NCBI GenBank assembly: GCA_949295465.1
Contig: CASFKY010000012.1
Coordinates: 47,275 to 111,274 of the forward strand
Origin: an uncultured Oscillospiraceae bacterium
Lineage (GTDB): Bacteria; Bacillota; Clostridia; Oscillospirales; Ruminococcaceae
Direction: 5' to 3'
Length of the DNA: 64,000 nucleotides
Part shown: piece after piece, positions 1-7,939 of the stretch
Numbering within the stretch: position 1 is the stretch's first letter
Layout of the letters: the number at the start of each line of letters is the position of its first letter
The notes under the pieces: generated by a model
The model's database searches: none
What the model was told of the DNA's origin: nothing
The model's input: only the letters and a program-made list of their open reading frames with translations
Position numbers and translations under genes: made by a program

Positions 1-596
1 CGGCGCAGCCCCTCCTCGCCGCCGGAAAGGGGCGTGGGCCGCCGGAACAGCCAGGCCGCCCCCACCGCAAAGCCCGCCTCTTCCAAAAGAGCCGCATGCC
101 GGCCCAGAGAGGGGAAGTAAAATCCGTGGCGGTAGCGGATGCCCTGCTCTTCCAGCTGCCGGCCCAGTTCTGATAAGATGGTCCCGGTGTTGCCCTTGCC
201 CCCGAATTCGCAGACCAGCTGGCCGCCGGGCTTCAGGTTCCGATATAAATTCCGGGCCAGGGCCGGCTGGTCGGCCTCGTCGATCCAGTGAAAGACCGCA
301 TTGGAGAAGATACAGTCCGCCCCTTCCTCCAGCGAAAAGGTGCGGGCATCCCCCTGGCGAAAGTCCAGCGCCGGGTAATCTGCCTTTGCCTTGGCCACCA
401 TGGCCGGGCTGCCGTCGATGCCCAGCACCCGGTACCCCCTCTCGGCCAGCTTCTGGGTGAGAGCTCCGTTGCCGCAGCCCAGGTCCAGACAAAAGGCTCC
501 CCGGGGCAGATCCACCAGGGAAAGGATATCCTCACCGTATTGATATACAAAAGAAAAACCATTTGTATATTCTTCTGGCCGCCATTCCTGGTTCAT
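1..596 (-). CDS. Class I SAM-dependent methyltransferase (3' end outside window)
   Basis: The first 198 codons are present; the gene runs off the left edge. A class I SAM-binding fold is indicated by LDLGCGNGAL (motif I, about residues 33-42), an acidic strand end at GIDGS (motif II) and the later FSNAVFHWIDE and LKPGGQLVCEF stretches, the usual order in small-molecule methyltransferases of the UbiE/trans-aconitate type. The ATG at 596 has an AAGGAGG ribosome site just upstream. It follows gluQRS on the same strand with a 45-base gap, so it is probably the last gene read from the M18 aminopeptidase promoter. The methyl acceptor cannot be told from sequence. Confidence 0.85.
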   Translation of the reverse strand, partial: MNQEWRPEEYTNGFSFVYQYGEDILSLVDLPRGAFCLDLGCGNGALTQKLAERGYRVLGIDGSPAMVAKAKADYPALDFRQGDARTFSLEEGADCIFSNAVFHWIDEADQPALARNLYRNLKPGGQLVCEFGGKGNTGTILSELGRQLEEQGIRYRHGFYFPSLGRHAALLEEAGFAVGAAWLFRRPTPLSGGEEGLR

Positions 597-641
597 TCAG
601 CCGCCTCCTTGTTGATTTTTTCAAAATAATACAATTCGTAT

Positions 642-1583
642 TTAATCAAACCATCCCCGGGGGATGCAGATGTCCTGCCGGGGCACCTTGTCCCAGGAGA
701 AATCCTCCACCAGGCTGGCCGCCGTGCGGGGCCTGGGCTCCGGCTGGAGCCCGTACAGACAGGCCAGCTTGCCCAGGATCCCCTGGGGGGTATACCGGCC
801 GGCCAGCTCCTCCAGGCTCTGGCTGCCGTTGCGCTTGGAGAGCCGCTCCCCCCTTGCATCCAGGAGGAGAGGCAGGTGGTAAAACCGGGGCACAGGCAGT
901 TCCAGCATCCTGTAGAGCCAGATCTGGCGGGGGGTGCTGGAGAGCAGGTCGCTGCCCCGCACCACCTGGTCCACCCCCATGAGGGCGTCGTCCACCACCA
1001 CGGCCAGCTGATAGGCATAGACTCCGTCCCCCCGGCGCAGGTAAAAGTCCCCGCAGTCGTCGGCCAGGTTTTCCCGGTAGGGGCCCAGGTGGCCGTCCAC
1101 AAAGGCGATCTCCTCCCGGGGTACCCGCACCCGCCAGGCGGGGGGCTTCTTTTTGGATTTTTCCCGGATCTCCTCCGGGCTCAGGCTCCGGCAGGTACCC
1201 GGGTAGATCACCTGACCGTCCGAGCGGTGGGGGGCGCTGGCGGCGTGGAGCTGGCTGCGGCTGCAAAAGCAGGGGTATACAAGCCCCATGGCCGACAGCC
1301 GGTCGTAGTAGCGGCGGTAGATCTCGCTCCGCTCGCTCTGATAATAGGGGCCGTGGGGCCCGCCCCGGGAGCCCCCCTCGTCCCAGTTCAGCCCCAGCCA
1401 GAGCAGGTCCTCCTCCAAAAGGTCCGCATAGCGGCGGGGGCAACGCTCGGCGTCCAGGTCCTCAATGCGCAGCACCACCCGGCCCCCCAGGGCCCGGGCC
1501 GACAGCCAGGCCAGCAGGCTGCACCCCAGATTGCCCAGATGCAGCCGCCCCGAAGGGGAGGGGGCAAAACGTCCGACAGCCAT
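642..1583 (-). CDS. gluQRS: Glutamyl-Q tRNA(Asp) synthetase
   Basis: 313 residues, the length of GluQ-RS, which is a truncated GluRS lacking the anticodon-binding domain. In the family it charges glutamate onto the queuosine base of tRNA-Asp. FAPSPSGRLHLGN near the N-terminus carries the HIGH-type signature, ERLSKRN near residue 255 is the KMSKS-type loop, and CFC followed by YPGTC is the zinc-binding cluster typical of GluQ-RS. The ATG at 1583 places the catalytic strand at the N-terminus as in homologues; upstream in-frame codons overlap the preceding aminopeptidase gene and are rejected. The stop of that gene lies 11 bases upstream, so the two are co-transcribed. Confidence 0.92.
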   Translation of the reverse strand: MAVGRFAPSPSGRLHLGNLGCSLLAWLSARALGGRVVLRIEDLDAERCPRRYADLLEEDLLWLGLNWDEGGSRGGPHGPYYQSERSEIYRRYYDRLSAMGLVYPCFCSRSQLHAASAPHRSDGQVIYPGTCRSLSPEEIREKSKKKPPAWRVRVPREEIAFVDGHLGPYRENLADDCGDFYLRRGDGVYAYQLAVVVDDALMGVDQVVRGSDLLSSTPRQIWLYRMLELPVPRFYHLPLLLDARGERLSKRNGSQSLEELAGRYTPQGILGKLACLYGLQPEPRPRTAASLVEDFSWDKVPRQDICIPRGWFD

Positions 1584-1594
1584 CCCTTGCCCCC

Positions 1595-2896
1595 TCACTT
1601 CAGCTGATAGGAGCCGTCCCCTTCCAGGACGAACTCCGAGGCGTAAAAGGCTTTGAGCCCCTTGAGGAGGGCCAGGGCGTCCCCGGCGTGGGCGGTCTCC
1701 ACACAGGAGTGCATGGCCCACTGGGGTGCGCCCACGTCCGCCATGGGCAGGCTGACCGTGTGGCCCAGCAGGTTGCCCAGAGTGCTGCCCCCGGGCAGGT
1801 CGGCCCGGTTGGTGAACCGCTGCACCGGCACCCCCGCCCGGCGGAAGATCTCCCCCGCCAGCGCCCCGGTGAGCCCGCTGGTGGTGTACCGCTGGTTGGC
1901 GCTGTATTTCAATAGCAGCCCCTTGCCCAGGATCACCGGGTTTTCCGGGTCGGCCCGGTCCAGGTGGTTGGGATGGGCGGCGTGGCCGTTGTCGGCGCTG
2001 AGCAGCAGGCTGGCAGCCAGGGCTGCCGCGCTCTGCTGGCGGCTGCGGCCCAGGGCCTCCCCGATCCGCTCCAGCACCTGGCTCAAAAAGCCGCTCTCAG
2101 CCCCCTGGCGGGTGCTGCTGCCCACCTCCTCGTTGTCAAAAAGGCAGAACAGCCGCCCGGTGTAGGGGCCCGGCTGCCCGGCCAGAAATCCCCGCAGGCA
2201 GGCCCAGGCCGACTCCAGATCATCGATGCGGGGGCTGAGGAAGAGCCCGCTCTCCCCCAGCAGGGTGGGCGGCTGGAGGAGGAAGAGGGTCAGGTCCCCG
2301 TCCAGAACCGCCTCCTTTTCCACCCCCAGCCGGTCGGCCAGCCAGTCCGCCGGGGAGGGCGAGCCCTCCGCCGCCCAGACCGGCTGCAGATCCGAAGCCG
2401 GGGCCAGGGCCCGGCCCTTGCCGTGGGCCTCGTCAAAGTGGACACAGAGGGAGGGAATGACGCAGACCGCCCCCTCGCTGCGCACCAGCCGGGGTTCGAT
2501 CCCCTTTGGGGTGCGCACCAGCACCCGGCCGGCCAGCCCCAGGGGCCGGTCCAGCCAGGAAGGAAGATTCAGGCCGCCGTAGCCCTCCACCGCCAGGCGC
2601 TGCCAGCCGGCCAGGCTGCGGCCCTCCCATTTTTTGACCCGGAAGGTGGAGCTGTCGCTGTGGGCGGCGCTCATCCGCCAGGAGCGGGGCCCCTGCTCCG
2701 GCAGCCAGAAGGCAATGAGGCTGCTGCCGTTGCGGGTGAGGTAATATCTTCCCCCCGGCTTCAGGGCCCAGAGCCTTCCCTCCTCCAGCTTTTCAAAGCC
2801 CGCCTCTTCCAGCCGGCGGGCCGTGGCCGCCACCCCGTGGAAAGGGCTGACCCCCTCCTCCAGGTATTCAAACAGATCCCGCAGCGCCGCGTCCAT
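1595..2896 (-). CDS. apeB: M18 family aminopeptidase (aspartyl aminopeptidase type)
   Basis: 433 residues, normal for peptidase family M18 (dinuclear zinc, dodecameric, removes acidic N-terminal residues in the cytoplasm). Visible signatures are AAHSDSSTFRVK (first metal His), LFDNEEVGSSTRQGA (catalytic and metal Glu residues), SADNGHAAHPNH and the C-terminal MADVGAPQWAMHSCVET, which supplies the last metal His. The start ATG has AGGGAAGG upstream. It is the first gene of a minus-strand group with gluQRS and the methyltransferase; an extended -10 element lies at 2935-2943. No signal peptide is seen. Confidence 0.93.
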   Translation of the reverse strand: MDAALRDLFEYLEEGVSPFHGVAATARRLEEAGFEKLEEGRLWALKPGGRYYLTRNGSSLIAFWLPEQGPRSWRMSAAHSDSSTFRVKKWEGRSLAGWQRLAVEGYGGLNLPSWLDRPLGLAGRVLVRTPKGIEPRLVRSEGAVCVIPSLCVHFDEAHGKGRALAPASDLQPVWAAEGSPSPADWLADRLGVEKEAVLDGDLTLFLLQPPTLLGESGLFLSPRIDDLESAWACLRGFLAGQPGPYTGRLFCLFDNEEVGSSTRQGAESGFLSQVLERIGEALGRSRQQSAAALAASLLLSADNGHAAHPNHLDRADPENPVILGKGLLLKYSANQRYTTSGLTGALAGEIFRRAGVPVQRFTNRADLPGGSTLGNLLGHTVSLPMADVGAPQWAMHSCVETAHAGDALALLKGLKAFYASEFVLEGDGSYQLK

Positions 2897-2934
2897 CTCA
2901 TCCCGTCCTTCCCTTTTGGTCTGATCGTAGGGTC

Positions 2935-2943
2935 ATTATAGCA
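2935..2943 (-). promoter_or_regulatory. Extended -10 promoter for the M18 aminopeptidase gene
   Basis: On the minus strand the sequence reads TGCTATAAT, a perfect -10 hexamer with a TGn extension, about 40 bases upstream of the start codon. No good -35 is visible at 17 bases. It is back to back with an identical element at 2981-2989 on the plus strand. Confidence 0.6.
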
Positions 2944-2980
2944 TATTTGCCCCGCTTCGGCACAGACTGTTGCCAAAAGG

Positions 2981-2989
2981 TGCTATAAT
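2981..2989 (+). promoter_or_regulatory. Extended -10 promoter for the downstream lipoprotein gene
   Basis: TGCTATAAT on the plus strand, about 75 bases before the lipoprotein start. The -35 region is poor, so the TGn extension probably compensates. Confidence 0.55.
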
Positions 2990-3064
2990 GAGGGGGGCAG
3001 AGGCCCGGCGGCCCTGCCCGGAACACACCGGCGCCGATGCGCCGCAAGGAAAGGATGATCTGTT

Positions 3065-3634
3065 TTGAAACGATTTTCCCGGTTTGGTATCCTGTTTTTG
3101 AGTCTTTCTCTCGCCTTTGCCCTGCTGCTGGCCGGCTGCGGGGCTTCGGCCTCTTCTCTCAGCCAGACGGCCTCTTCCCAGGCCCCGGCTTCCTCCGCAC
3201 CGGCCCCCACGGCCACCCCGGCCCCCACCGAAACGCCCGACCCGACCCCGGCTCCCGCCTCGGACGGGCTGGAGGAACTGCTCAGCGGAATGCTGGGCTT
3301 TGGTCCGGGCACTGCGGGCAGCAGTCTTTCCAGCATGGGCCGGGCAGCGGACCTTTTGAACTGGAGCGCCGCCCACGCTGAGGCGGACGAGGAACAGCTT
3401 ACTACCTGGGTCACCGCCTGGTACGGCAGCTGCACCCGGGAGGAGCGGGAGAACCTCTCAGAGAGCTGGCCCATGGTGCGAGACGCGGCCCAGGCCCTTA
3501 TCCAGGACCCGGCCACCAACGCCCCCATTCTGGAGGACGCGGGCGCCAGCCTGGACCCGGCCCAGCCGGACGGGCAGGCCTTTGAGCCCCTGGCCCGGGT
3601 ACTGGACCAGGTGATCCTGGGCAAGAGCGCCTGA
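3065..3634 (+). CDS. Small secreted lipoprotein, unknown function
   Basis: 189 residues. The N-terminus MKRFSRF is followed by a hydrophobic stretch and the lipobox LLAGC, so it should be lipidated and anchored outside the membrane. Next comes a Ser/Ala/Pro/Thr-rich spacer (about residues 26-60, with repeated APTP/TPAPT units), then a soluble domain of about 120 residues rich in acidic and Trp residues that I do not recognise. The best start is a TTG with AAGGAAAGG upstream; no suitable ATG fits the signal peptide. It is a single-gene unit closed by a strong terminator and faces pyk convergently. Confidence 0.75.
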   Translation: MKRFSRFGILFLSLSLAFALLLAGCGASASSLSQTASSQAPASSAPAPTATPAPTETPDPTPAPASDGLEELLSGMLGFGPGTAGSSLSSMGRAADLLNWSAAHAEADEEQLTTWVTAWYGSCTREERENLSESWPMVRDAAQALIQDPATNAPILEDAGASLDPAQPDGQAFEPLARVLDQVILGKSA

Positions 3635-3659
3635 GAGGGGCTTACCCCCAAGACGAAAA

Positions 3660-3700
3660 GATCCCCCGGCCGGGAATTTCCCGGTCGGGGGATCTCTGTT
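3660..3700. terminator. Bidirectional intrinsic terminator between lipoprotein gene and pyk
   Basis: A GC-rich stem of about 15 bp (GATCCCCCGGCCGGG with its near-complement) and a 5-base loop at 3660-3694, T-rich on the plus side (TCTGTTTTA) and preceded by A residues that give U residues on the minus side. It ends both convergent genes. Confidence 0.85.
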
Positions 3701-3726
3701 TTATGTTTGAGTCCAAGCGCGGCAGC

Positions 3727-5472
3727 TCACTGCTCGCCAGCCAGCACCACGCCCCGGTCTCCGTCCAGGGTGACCACGGCGCCGGTGTGCAGCAGGCTCA
3801 CCGCGCCCACGGCCCCCACCAGCACCGGCAGGTCCAGGCTGAGGCCCACAATGGCCCCGTGGCTGTTCATGCCGTTCTGCTCGGTGATGATGCCGCCGGC
3901 CCGACGCAGCAGGGGCAGCATCTCGTTGGAGGTCTGCTCGGCCACCAGGATGTCCCCGTCCCGGAATTCCTGTTCGGCCTGGGCCAAGTCGGTGCAGACG
4001 CACAGCCGGGCGCAGACCTTCTTTTTGGTGACGCCCCGGCCGGTGATCAGCACATGGCCCACCACATGCACCTTCATCATGTTGGTGGTGCCGGACACCC
4101 CCAGGGGCACGCCGGCGGTGATGGCCACCAGCTCCCCGCTCTTGACCAGGCCCGCCTTTTCGGCCTGATCCACCGCATGGTCGAACAGCTCGTCGGTGCT
4201 GGCCTTCTCCTCAATGAGCAGCGGGGTAACGCCCCAGGACAGGTTCAGCTGCCGGCAGACCCGCTCGTCCATGGCAAAGCCGATGATGGGGCAGCTGGGC
4301 CGGAACTTGGAGATCATCCGGGCGGTTCGGCCGCTCTTGGTGACCGTGATGATGGCCGCCGCCCCCAGATCGTGGGCGGTGGTGCAGGTGGCGTGGCTGA
4401 TGGCGGCGGTCACGTCCGGGTTGGCGTCCACCTCCCGCAGCTTGAACCGCTTGCGGTAGTCGATGTCCTCCTCGGTGCGCTCGGCGATCCGGGCCATGGT
4501 GCGCACGGCCTCCACCGGGTAGGCGCCGGCGGCAGTCTCGCCGCTGAGCATGATGGCGCTGGTGCCGTCGTAGATGGCGTTGGCCACGTCGGTGGCCTCG
4601 GCCCGGGTGGGGCGGGGATTCTTGATCATGCTGTCCAGCATCTGGGTGGCGGTGATCACCTGCTTGCCCGCGTCGTATACCTTCTTGACGATCTCCTTCT
4701 GCAATACGGGCACATCCTCCAGGGGGATCTCCACCCCCATGTCGCCCCGGGCTACCATGATGCCGTCGGACACCCGGATGATGGCGTCGATGTTCTCCAC
4801 GCCCTCCTGGTTTTCGATCTTGGCAATGATGTTGATGCCGTGGCCGTTGTTCTCGTCGCAGATCTGGCGGATCTCCAGCACATCCGCGGCGGTGCGCACA
4901 AAGCTGGCGGCAATGAAGTCAAAGCCGCTCTGGATACCGAAGAGGATGTCCTCCCGGTCCTTGGCGCTGATAAAAGGCATGGACAGGTGGGCACCCGGCA
5001 CGTTCACGCCCTTGGTGTTGCTGACGGTGCCGTCGTTCAGCACCCGGCAGTGGATGTCCCCGTCCTCCACCCGCTCTACGGTCAGCCCGATGAGGCCGTC
5101 GTCCAGCAGGATGGTGGAGCCCTCGCTCACGTCCTGGGCCAGGCCCGGGTAGCTGATGGAGACGCCCTCCTCATCCCCCTCGTGCTCCTGGCCGTAGAGG
5201 GTGAAGGGATTGCCCTTCTTCAAAAGGACCTTTCCCTCCTTGAAGATACCCAGGCGGATCTCCGGGCCCTTGGTGTCCAGCATGGTGGCGATGGGCAGGC
5301 CCAGCTCCTCGCGCAGGCGCACCACCTTGTCCAGCATCTCCTTGTGGCTGGCGTGATCTCCATGGGAAAAGTTGAACCGCGCCACCGCCATGCCGGACAG
5401 CATCAGCTGCCGCAGCACATTTTCATCCCGGGTGGCCGGACCCATGGTGCAGATGATCTTGGTCTTTCTCAT
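3727..5472 (-). CDS. pyk: Pyruvate kinase with C-terminal PEP-utilizer (phosphohistidine) domain
   Basis: 581 residues, longer than the 470-residue core and matching the Firmicutes form with an extra domain. The last step of glycolysis, PEP plus ADP to pyruvate plus ATP, is catalysed by the TIM barrel: KTKIICTMGPA at the N-terminus, ARFNFSHGDH, IIAKIENQEGVEN (active-site Lys and metal Glu), ARGDMGVEIP and ATQMLDSM are all present. From about residue 475 a second domain resembles the swivelling phosphohistidine domain of PEP-utilizing enzymes, with MNSHGAIVG in place of the usual TSHAAI. The start at MRKTKII fits homologues; the upstream in-frame extension is untranslated leader. Confidence 0.95.
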   Translation of the reverse strand: MRKTKIICTMGPATRDENVLRQLMLSGMAVARFNFSHGDHASHKEMLDKVVRLREELGLPIATMLDTKGPEIRLGIFKEGKVLLKKGNPFTLYGQEHEGDEEGVSISYPGLAQDVSEGSTILLDDGLIGLTVERVEDGDIHCRVLNDGTVSNTKGVNVPGAHLSMPFISAKDREDILFGIQSGFDFIAASFVRTAADVLEIRQICDENNGHGINIIAKIENQEGVENIDAIIRVSDGIMVARGDMGVEIPLEDVPVLQKEIVKKVYDAGKQVITATQMLDSMIKNPRPTRAEATDVANAIYDGTSAIMLSGETAAGAYPVEAVRTMARIAERTEEDIDYRKRFKLREVDANPDVTAAISHATCTTAHDLGAAAIITVTKSGRTARMISKFRPSCPIIGFAMDERVCRQLNLSWGVTPLLIEEKASTDELFDHAVDQAEKAGLVKSGELVAITAGVPLGVSGTTNMMKVHVVGHVLITGRGVTKKKVCARLCVCTDLAQAEQEFRDGDILVAEQTSNEMLPLLRRAGGIITEQNGMNSHGAIVGLSLDLPVLVGAVGAVSLLHTGAVVTLDGDRGVVLAGEQ

Positions 5473-5573
5473 AAAGATATCCCCTCCTTTGCCGGCGCGG
5501 GCGGCCTTCCGCCCTGTCTTCCGGCGAATCACACAATTCTCATTCTTAGATTTTATCGGTTTTCAACAGCCTT

Positions 5574-5603
5574 AGTGTACCACAAACCGCTTTGATTTCA
5601 CAA
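5574..5603 (-). promoter_or_regulatory. Probable sigma-A promoter for pyk
   Basis: Minus-strand TTGTGA, 18-base spacer, TACACT with a TG extension, giving a leader of about 95 bases before the pyk ATG. Confidence 0.45.
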
Positions 5604-5878
5604 GGTACAGACTGCCGAAACCGGCGGGATATCCCTTTCTTTCCCCTTTTCTTGCAGAGATTTTTCAAAAAAGGCACAAAAAAAGCGGCCCGGAATCCCG
5701 CCGCGGGGACCTTCGCAGGGCTTTTTCCCCGCCTGTTTTGACTCTTTTCGGGCTCTCTGCGCCGCCCCCGGCCCCTTGCCCGGGGCCCTTCTGCCCCCGC
5801 TTTGGCCCCTTTTGGCTTTGGCAGATTTTCATAAAAGTTTTTTCGGCCGGGTCTTGTCCCTGGAGGAAAGCTCCAAAG
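5604..5878. other. Gene-free stretch between divergent pyk and amt-glnB
   Basis: No frame here has a ribosome site or protein-like composition. The stretch alternates A/T runs with GC-rich blocks and contains a small hairpin (TGGAG/CTCCA near 5861-5875). I see no RNA gene that I recognise. Confidence 0.5.
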
Positions 5879-5898
5879 ATGAACAAAGCATGAACAAA
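5879..5898 (+). promoter_or_regulatory. Direct repeats upstream of the amt-glnB promoter
   Basis: ATGAACAAA occurs at 5879-5887 and 5890-5898, an 11-base period that puts both copies on one face of the helix, ending 5 bases before the -35 hexamer. This is the geometry of an activator of response-regulator type; the regulator is unknown. Confidence 0.4.
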
Positions 5899-5903
5899 AA
5901 CTC

Positions 5904-5932
5904 TTGACCTGTCCCTTTGGCTGTGCTAGCAT
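5904..5932 (+). promoter_or_regulatory. Sigma-A promoter for amt-glnB
   Basis: TTGACC, 17-base spacer and TAGCAT with a TGC extension. Transcription would begin near 5939, about 90 bases before the start codon and directly ahead of a terminator-like hairpin. Confidence 0.65.
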
Positions 5933-5953
5933 GTGTGCAACAAAACAAATGGC

Positions 5954-5995
5954 AAAGGCGCCGGACGGGTTTTATCCGTCCGACGCCTTTTTGTT
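5954..5995 (+). terminator. Terminator-like hairpin in the amt-glnB leader
   Basis: Stem AAAGGCG plus CGGACGG pairs with CCGTCCG plus CGCCTTT (one C-A mismatch, 7-base loop) and is followed by TTTGTTATTT. It sits between the promoter and the gene, and no plus-strand gene lies upstream, so it is a candidate attenuator. Confidence 0.65.
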
Positions 5996-6025
5996 ATTTG
6001 GTTTTGAACACAAAAGAGGGGGGAC

Positions 6026-7747
6026 ATGTACATGTACAATTCTGCAGACGTAACCTGGACATTGGTAGCGGCTTTCCTGGTGTTCTTCATGCAGGCGGGC
6101 TTTGCTTTGTGCGAGGCAGGGCTTACCCGGGCCAAGAATACCGGCAACATCCTGATGAAGAACATGATGGATTTTTGTATCGGCACGCCCTGCTTCTGGC
6201 TGGTGGGCTTCGGGGTGATGTTCGCCGGCTCGGGCGCGCTGATCGGCGGGTTTGACCCGTTCATCCGGGGCAGCTACAATTTCGGCACCCTGCCCGTCTG
6301 GGTGTATGCGGTATTCCAGACGGTGTTCTGCGCCACCGCCGCCACCATTGTTTCGGGCTCCATGGCCGAGCGCACCAAGTTCAGCGCCTACTGCCTGTAC
6401 TCCGCTGCCATCAGCCTGATCGTCTACCCGATCTCCGGCCACTGGATCTGGGGCGGCGGCTGGCTGTCCCAGCTGGGCTTCCACGATTTTGCCGGCTCCA
6501 CCGCGGTGCACTTCGTGGGCGGCATCACCGCCATGCTGGGCGCCTGGATGCTGGGGCCCCGCATCGGCAAGTATGACAAGGACGGCAAGCCCCGGGCGAT
6601 CCCCGGCCACAACATGACCGCCATGGCGCTGGGCGTCTTTGTGCTCTGGTTCTGCTGGTTCGGCTTCAACGGCGGCTCCACCGTCTCCATGACCGGGGAC
6701 GACACCATGGTCTCCGCCGGCCTCATCTGCTTCAACACCAACCTGGCGGCGGCCCTGGCCACTGTGGCCGCCCTGATCACCACCTGGGTGCGCTACGGCA
6801 AGCCGGATGTGTCCCTGACCTTCAACGGCGCCCTGGCCGGCCTGGTGGCCATCACCGCCGGCTGCGACATGGTGGACCCCTACGGCGCGGCCCTCATCGG
6901 CATCCTGGCCGGTGTGCTCTGCGTCTTCTCGGTGGAGTTCTTTGACAAGATCGCCCACATTGATGACCCGGTGGGCGCGGTCTCGGTTCACTGCGTGAAC
7001 GGCGCCTGGGGCACCCTGGCCGTGGGCCTGTTTGCCACCGACGGCGGCCTGTTCTACGGCGGCGGCTTCACCGCCCTGAGCATCCAGGCGCTGGGCGTGG
7101 TCTCGGTGGCGGCCTGGGTGCTGGTGAGCATGTTCATCATCTTCAGCCTCATCAAGATGACCGTGGGGCTGCGGGTCTCCGAACAGGAAGAGATCGACGG
7201 TCTGGACATCCATGAGCACGGCCTGGCCAGCGCCTATGCCGGGTTTGCCATCAGTGACGCCAGCTATGCGGAGCTGGACGTGAACGAAAACACCGATCTG
7301 GGCCAGAGCGATGTGACCAAGGCCAGCCCGGCCCAGGTGGCCGCTGCGGTGAAGGTGCAGAAGGAGGCTCCCCTGCCCGCGGATCTGGACACCGGCATGC
7401 ACAAGGTGACCATGATCGTACAGCTGGCCAAGTTCGAGGCCCTGAAGCGGGCCCTGAACGGAGTGGGCGTCACCGGCATGACGGTGACCCAGGTGATGGG
7501 CTGCGGCCTGCAGAGAGGCAGCGGCGAAAAGTACCGGGGCGCTGAGGTGGATTCCACCCTGATGCCCAAGGTGAAGGTGGAAGTGGTGGTGAGCAAGATC
7601 CCCGTGGACAAGATCATCGACACCGCCACCAAGGCCCTGTACACCGGCCACATCGGCGACGGCAAGATCTTCGTCTACAACGTGGCCAAGGTGGTGAAGG
7701 TGCGCACCGGCGAGGTGAACTACGACGCCTTGCAGGACGTGGAGTGA
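6026..7747 (+). CDS. Ammonium transporter fused to a P-II (GlnB) regulatory domain
   Basis: 573 residues. The first 400 or so form an Amt channel: eleven hydrophobic segments, the signature DFAGSTAVHFVGG and the second pore His in GAVSVHCVNGAWG. After a hydrophilic linker the last 120 residues are a complete P-II protein: KVTMIVQLAKFEALKRAL, a T-loop with the conserved Tyr in EKYRGAE, MPKVKVEVVV and the nucleotide-binding B-loop TGHIGDGKIFV. Family knowledge: P-II senses 2-oxoglutarate and ATP/ADP and plugs the channel through its T-loop, so here channel and gate are one chain. ATGs at 6026 and 6032 are both possible; spacing from AGAGGGGGG favours 6032. Confidence 0.93.
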   Translation: MYMYNSADVTWTLVAAFLVFFMQAGFALCEAGLTRAKNTGNILMKNMMDFCIGTPCFWLVGFGVMFAGSGALIGGFDPFIRGSYNFGTLPVWVYAVFQTVFCATAATIVSGSMAERTKFSAYCLYSAAISLIVYPISGHWIWGGGWLSQLGFHDFAGSTAVHFVGGITAMLGAWMLGPRIGKYDKDGKPRAIPGHNMTAMALGVFVLWFCWFGFNGGSTVSMTGDDTMVSAGLICFNTNLAAALATVAALITTWVRYGKPDVSLTFNGALAGLVAITAGCDMVDPYGAALIGILAGVLCVFSVEFFDKIAHIDDPVGAVSVHCVNGAWGTLAVGLFATDGGLFYGGGFTALSIQALGVVSVAAWVLVSMFIIFSLIKMTVGLRVSEQEEIDGLDIHEHGLASAYAGFAISDASYAELDVNENTDLGQSDVTKASPAQVAAAVKVQKEAPLPADLDTGMHKVTMIVQLAKFEALKRALNGVGVTGMTVTQVMGCGLQRGSGEKYRGAEVDSTLMPKVKVEVVVSKIPVDKIIDTATKALYTGHIGDGKIFVYNVAKVVKVRTGEVNYDALQDVE

Positions 7748-7771
7748 TCTACCTGCCTGATTTTCATCTTT

Positions 7772-7807
7772 AGTCTCTTTCCATAATCAAGTCTCTTTCC
7801 ATAATCA
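7772..7807. repeat. Perfect 18-bp tandem duplication
   Basis: AGTCTCTTTCCATAATCA is present twice head to tail between the amt-glnB stop and its terminator. No function is evident; probably a slippage duplication. Confidence 0.9.
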
Positions 7808-7817
7808 GCCATTTTCC

Positions 7818-7861
7818 AAAAGCGGGACCTCTTTTGTAGGGTTTTGAGGTCCTGCTTTCTT
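7818..7861 (+). terminator. Terminator of amt-glnB
   Basis: AAAGCGGGACCTC pairs with GAGGTCCTGCTTT (one mismatch) around a T-rich loop, followed by CTTT. Confidence 0.6.
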
Positions 7862-7873
7862 TGGTCCCAAAAA

Positions 7874-7919
7874 GCCCCGCCGCCCGGCCGGTCCCAAAAG
7901 GGCAGGCGGGCGGCGGGGC
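7874..7919 (-). terminator. Terminator of the DUF362 ferredoxin-like gene
   Basis: A 13-bp perfect stem, GCCCCGCCGCCCG with its complement, lies 20 bases past the stop of the minus-strand gene. On the minus strand it is followed only by a short T stretch, so termination strength is uncertain. Confidence 0.5.
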
Positions 7920-7939
7920 AAAATTTGGGGATACAAAGA

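Noticed and set aside
3703-5595. A 630-residue open frame antisense to pyk
   Set aside because: It mirrors the pyk codons, is rich in His/Gly/Ala/Val with no domain, and has no ribosome site. GC-rich codon use leaves the opposite strand open.
5938-5995. ANTAR-type dual hairpin upstream of amt-glnB
   Set aside because: Only one stable stem is visible and its loop is 7 bases without the A1/G4 hexaloop pattern.
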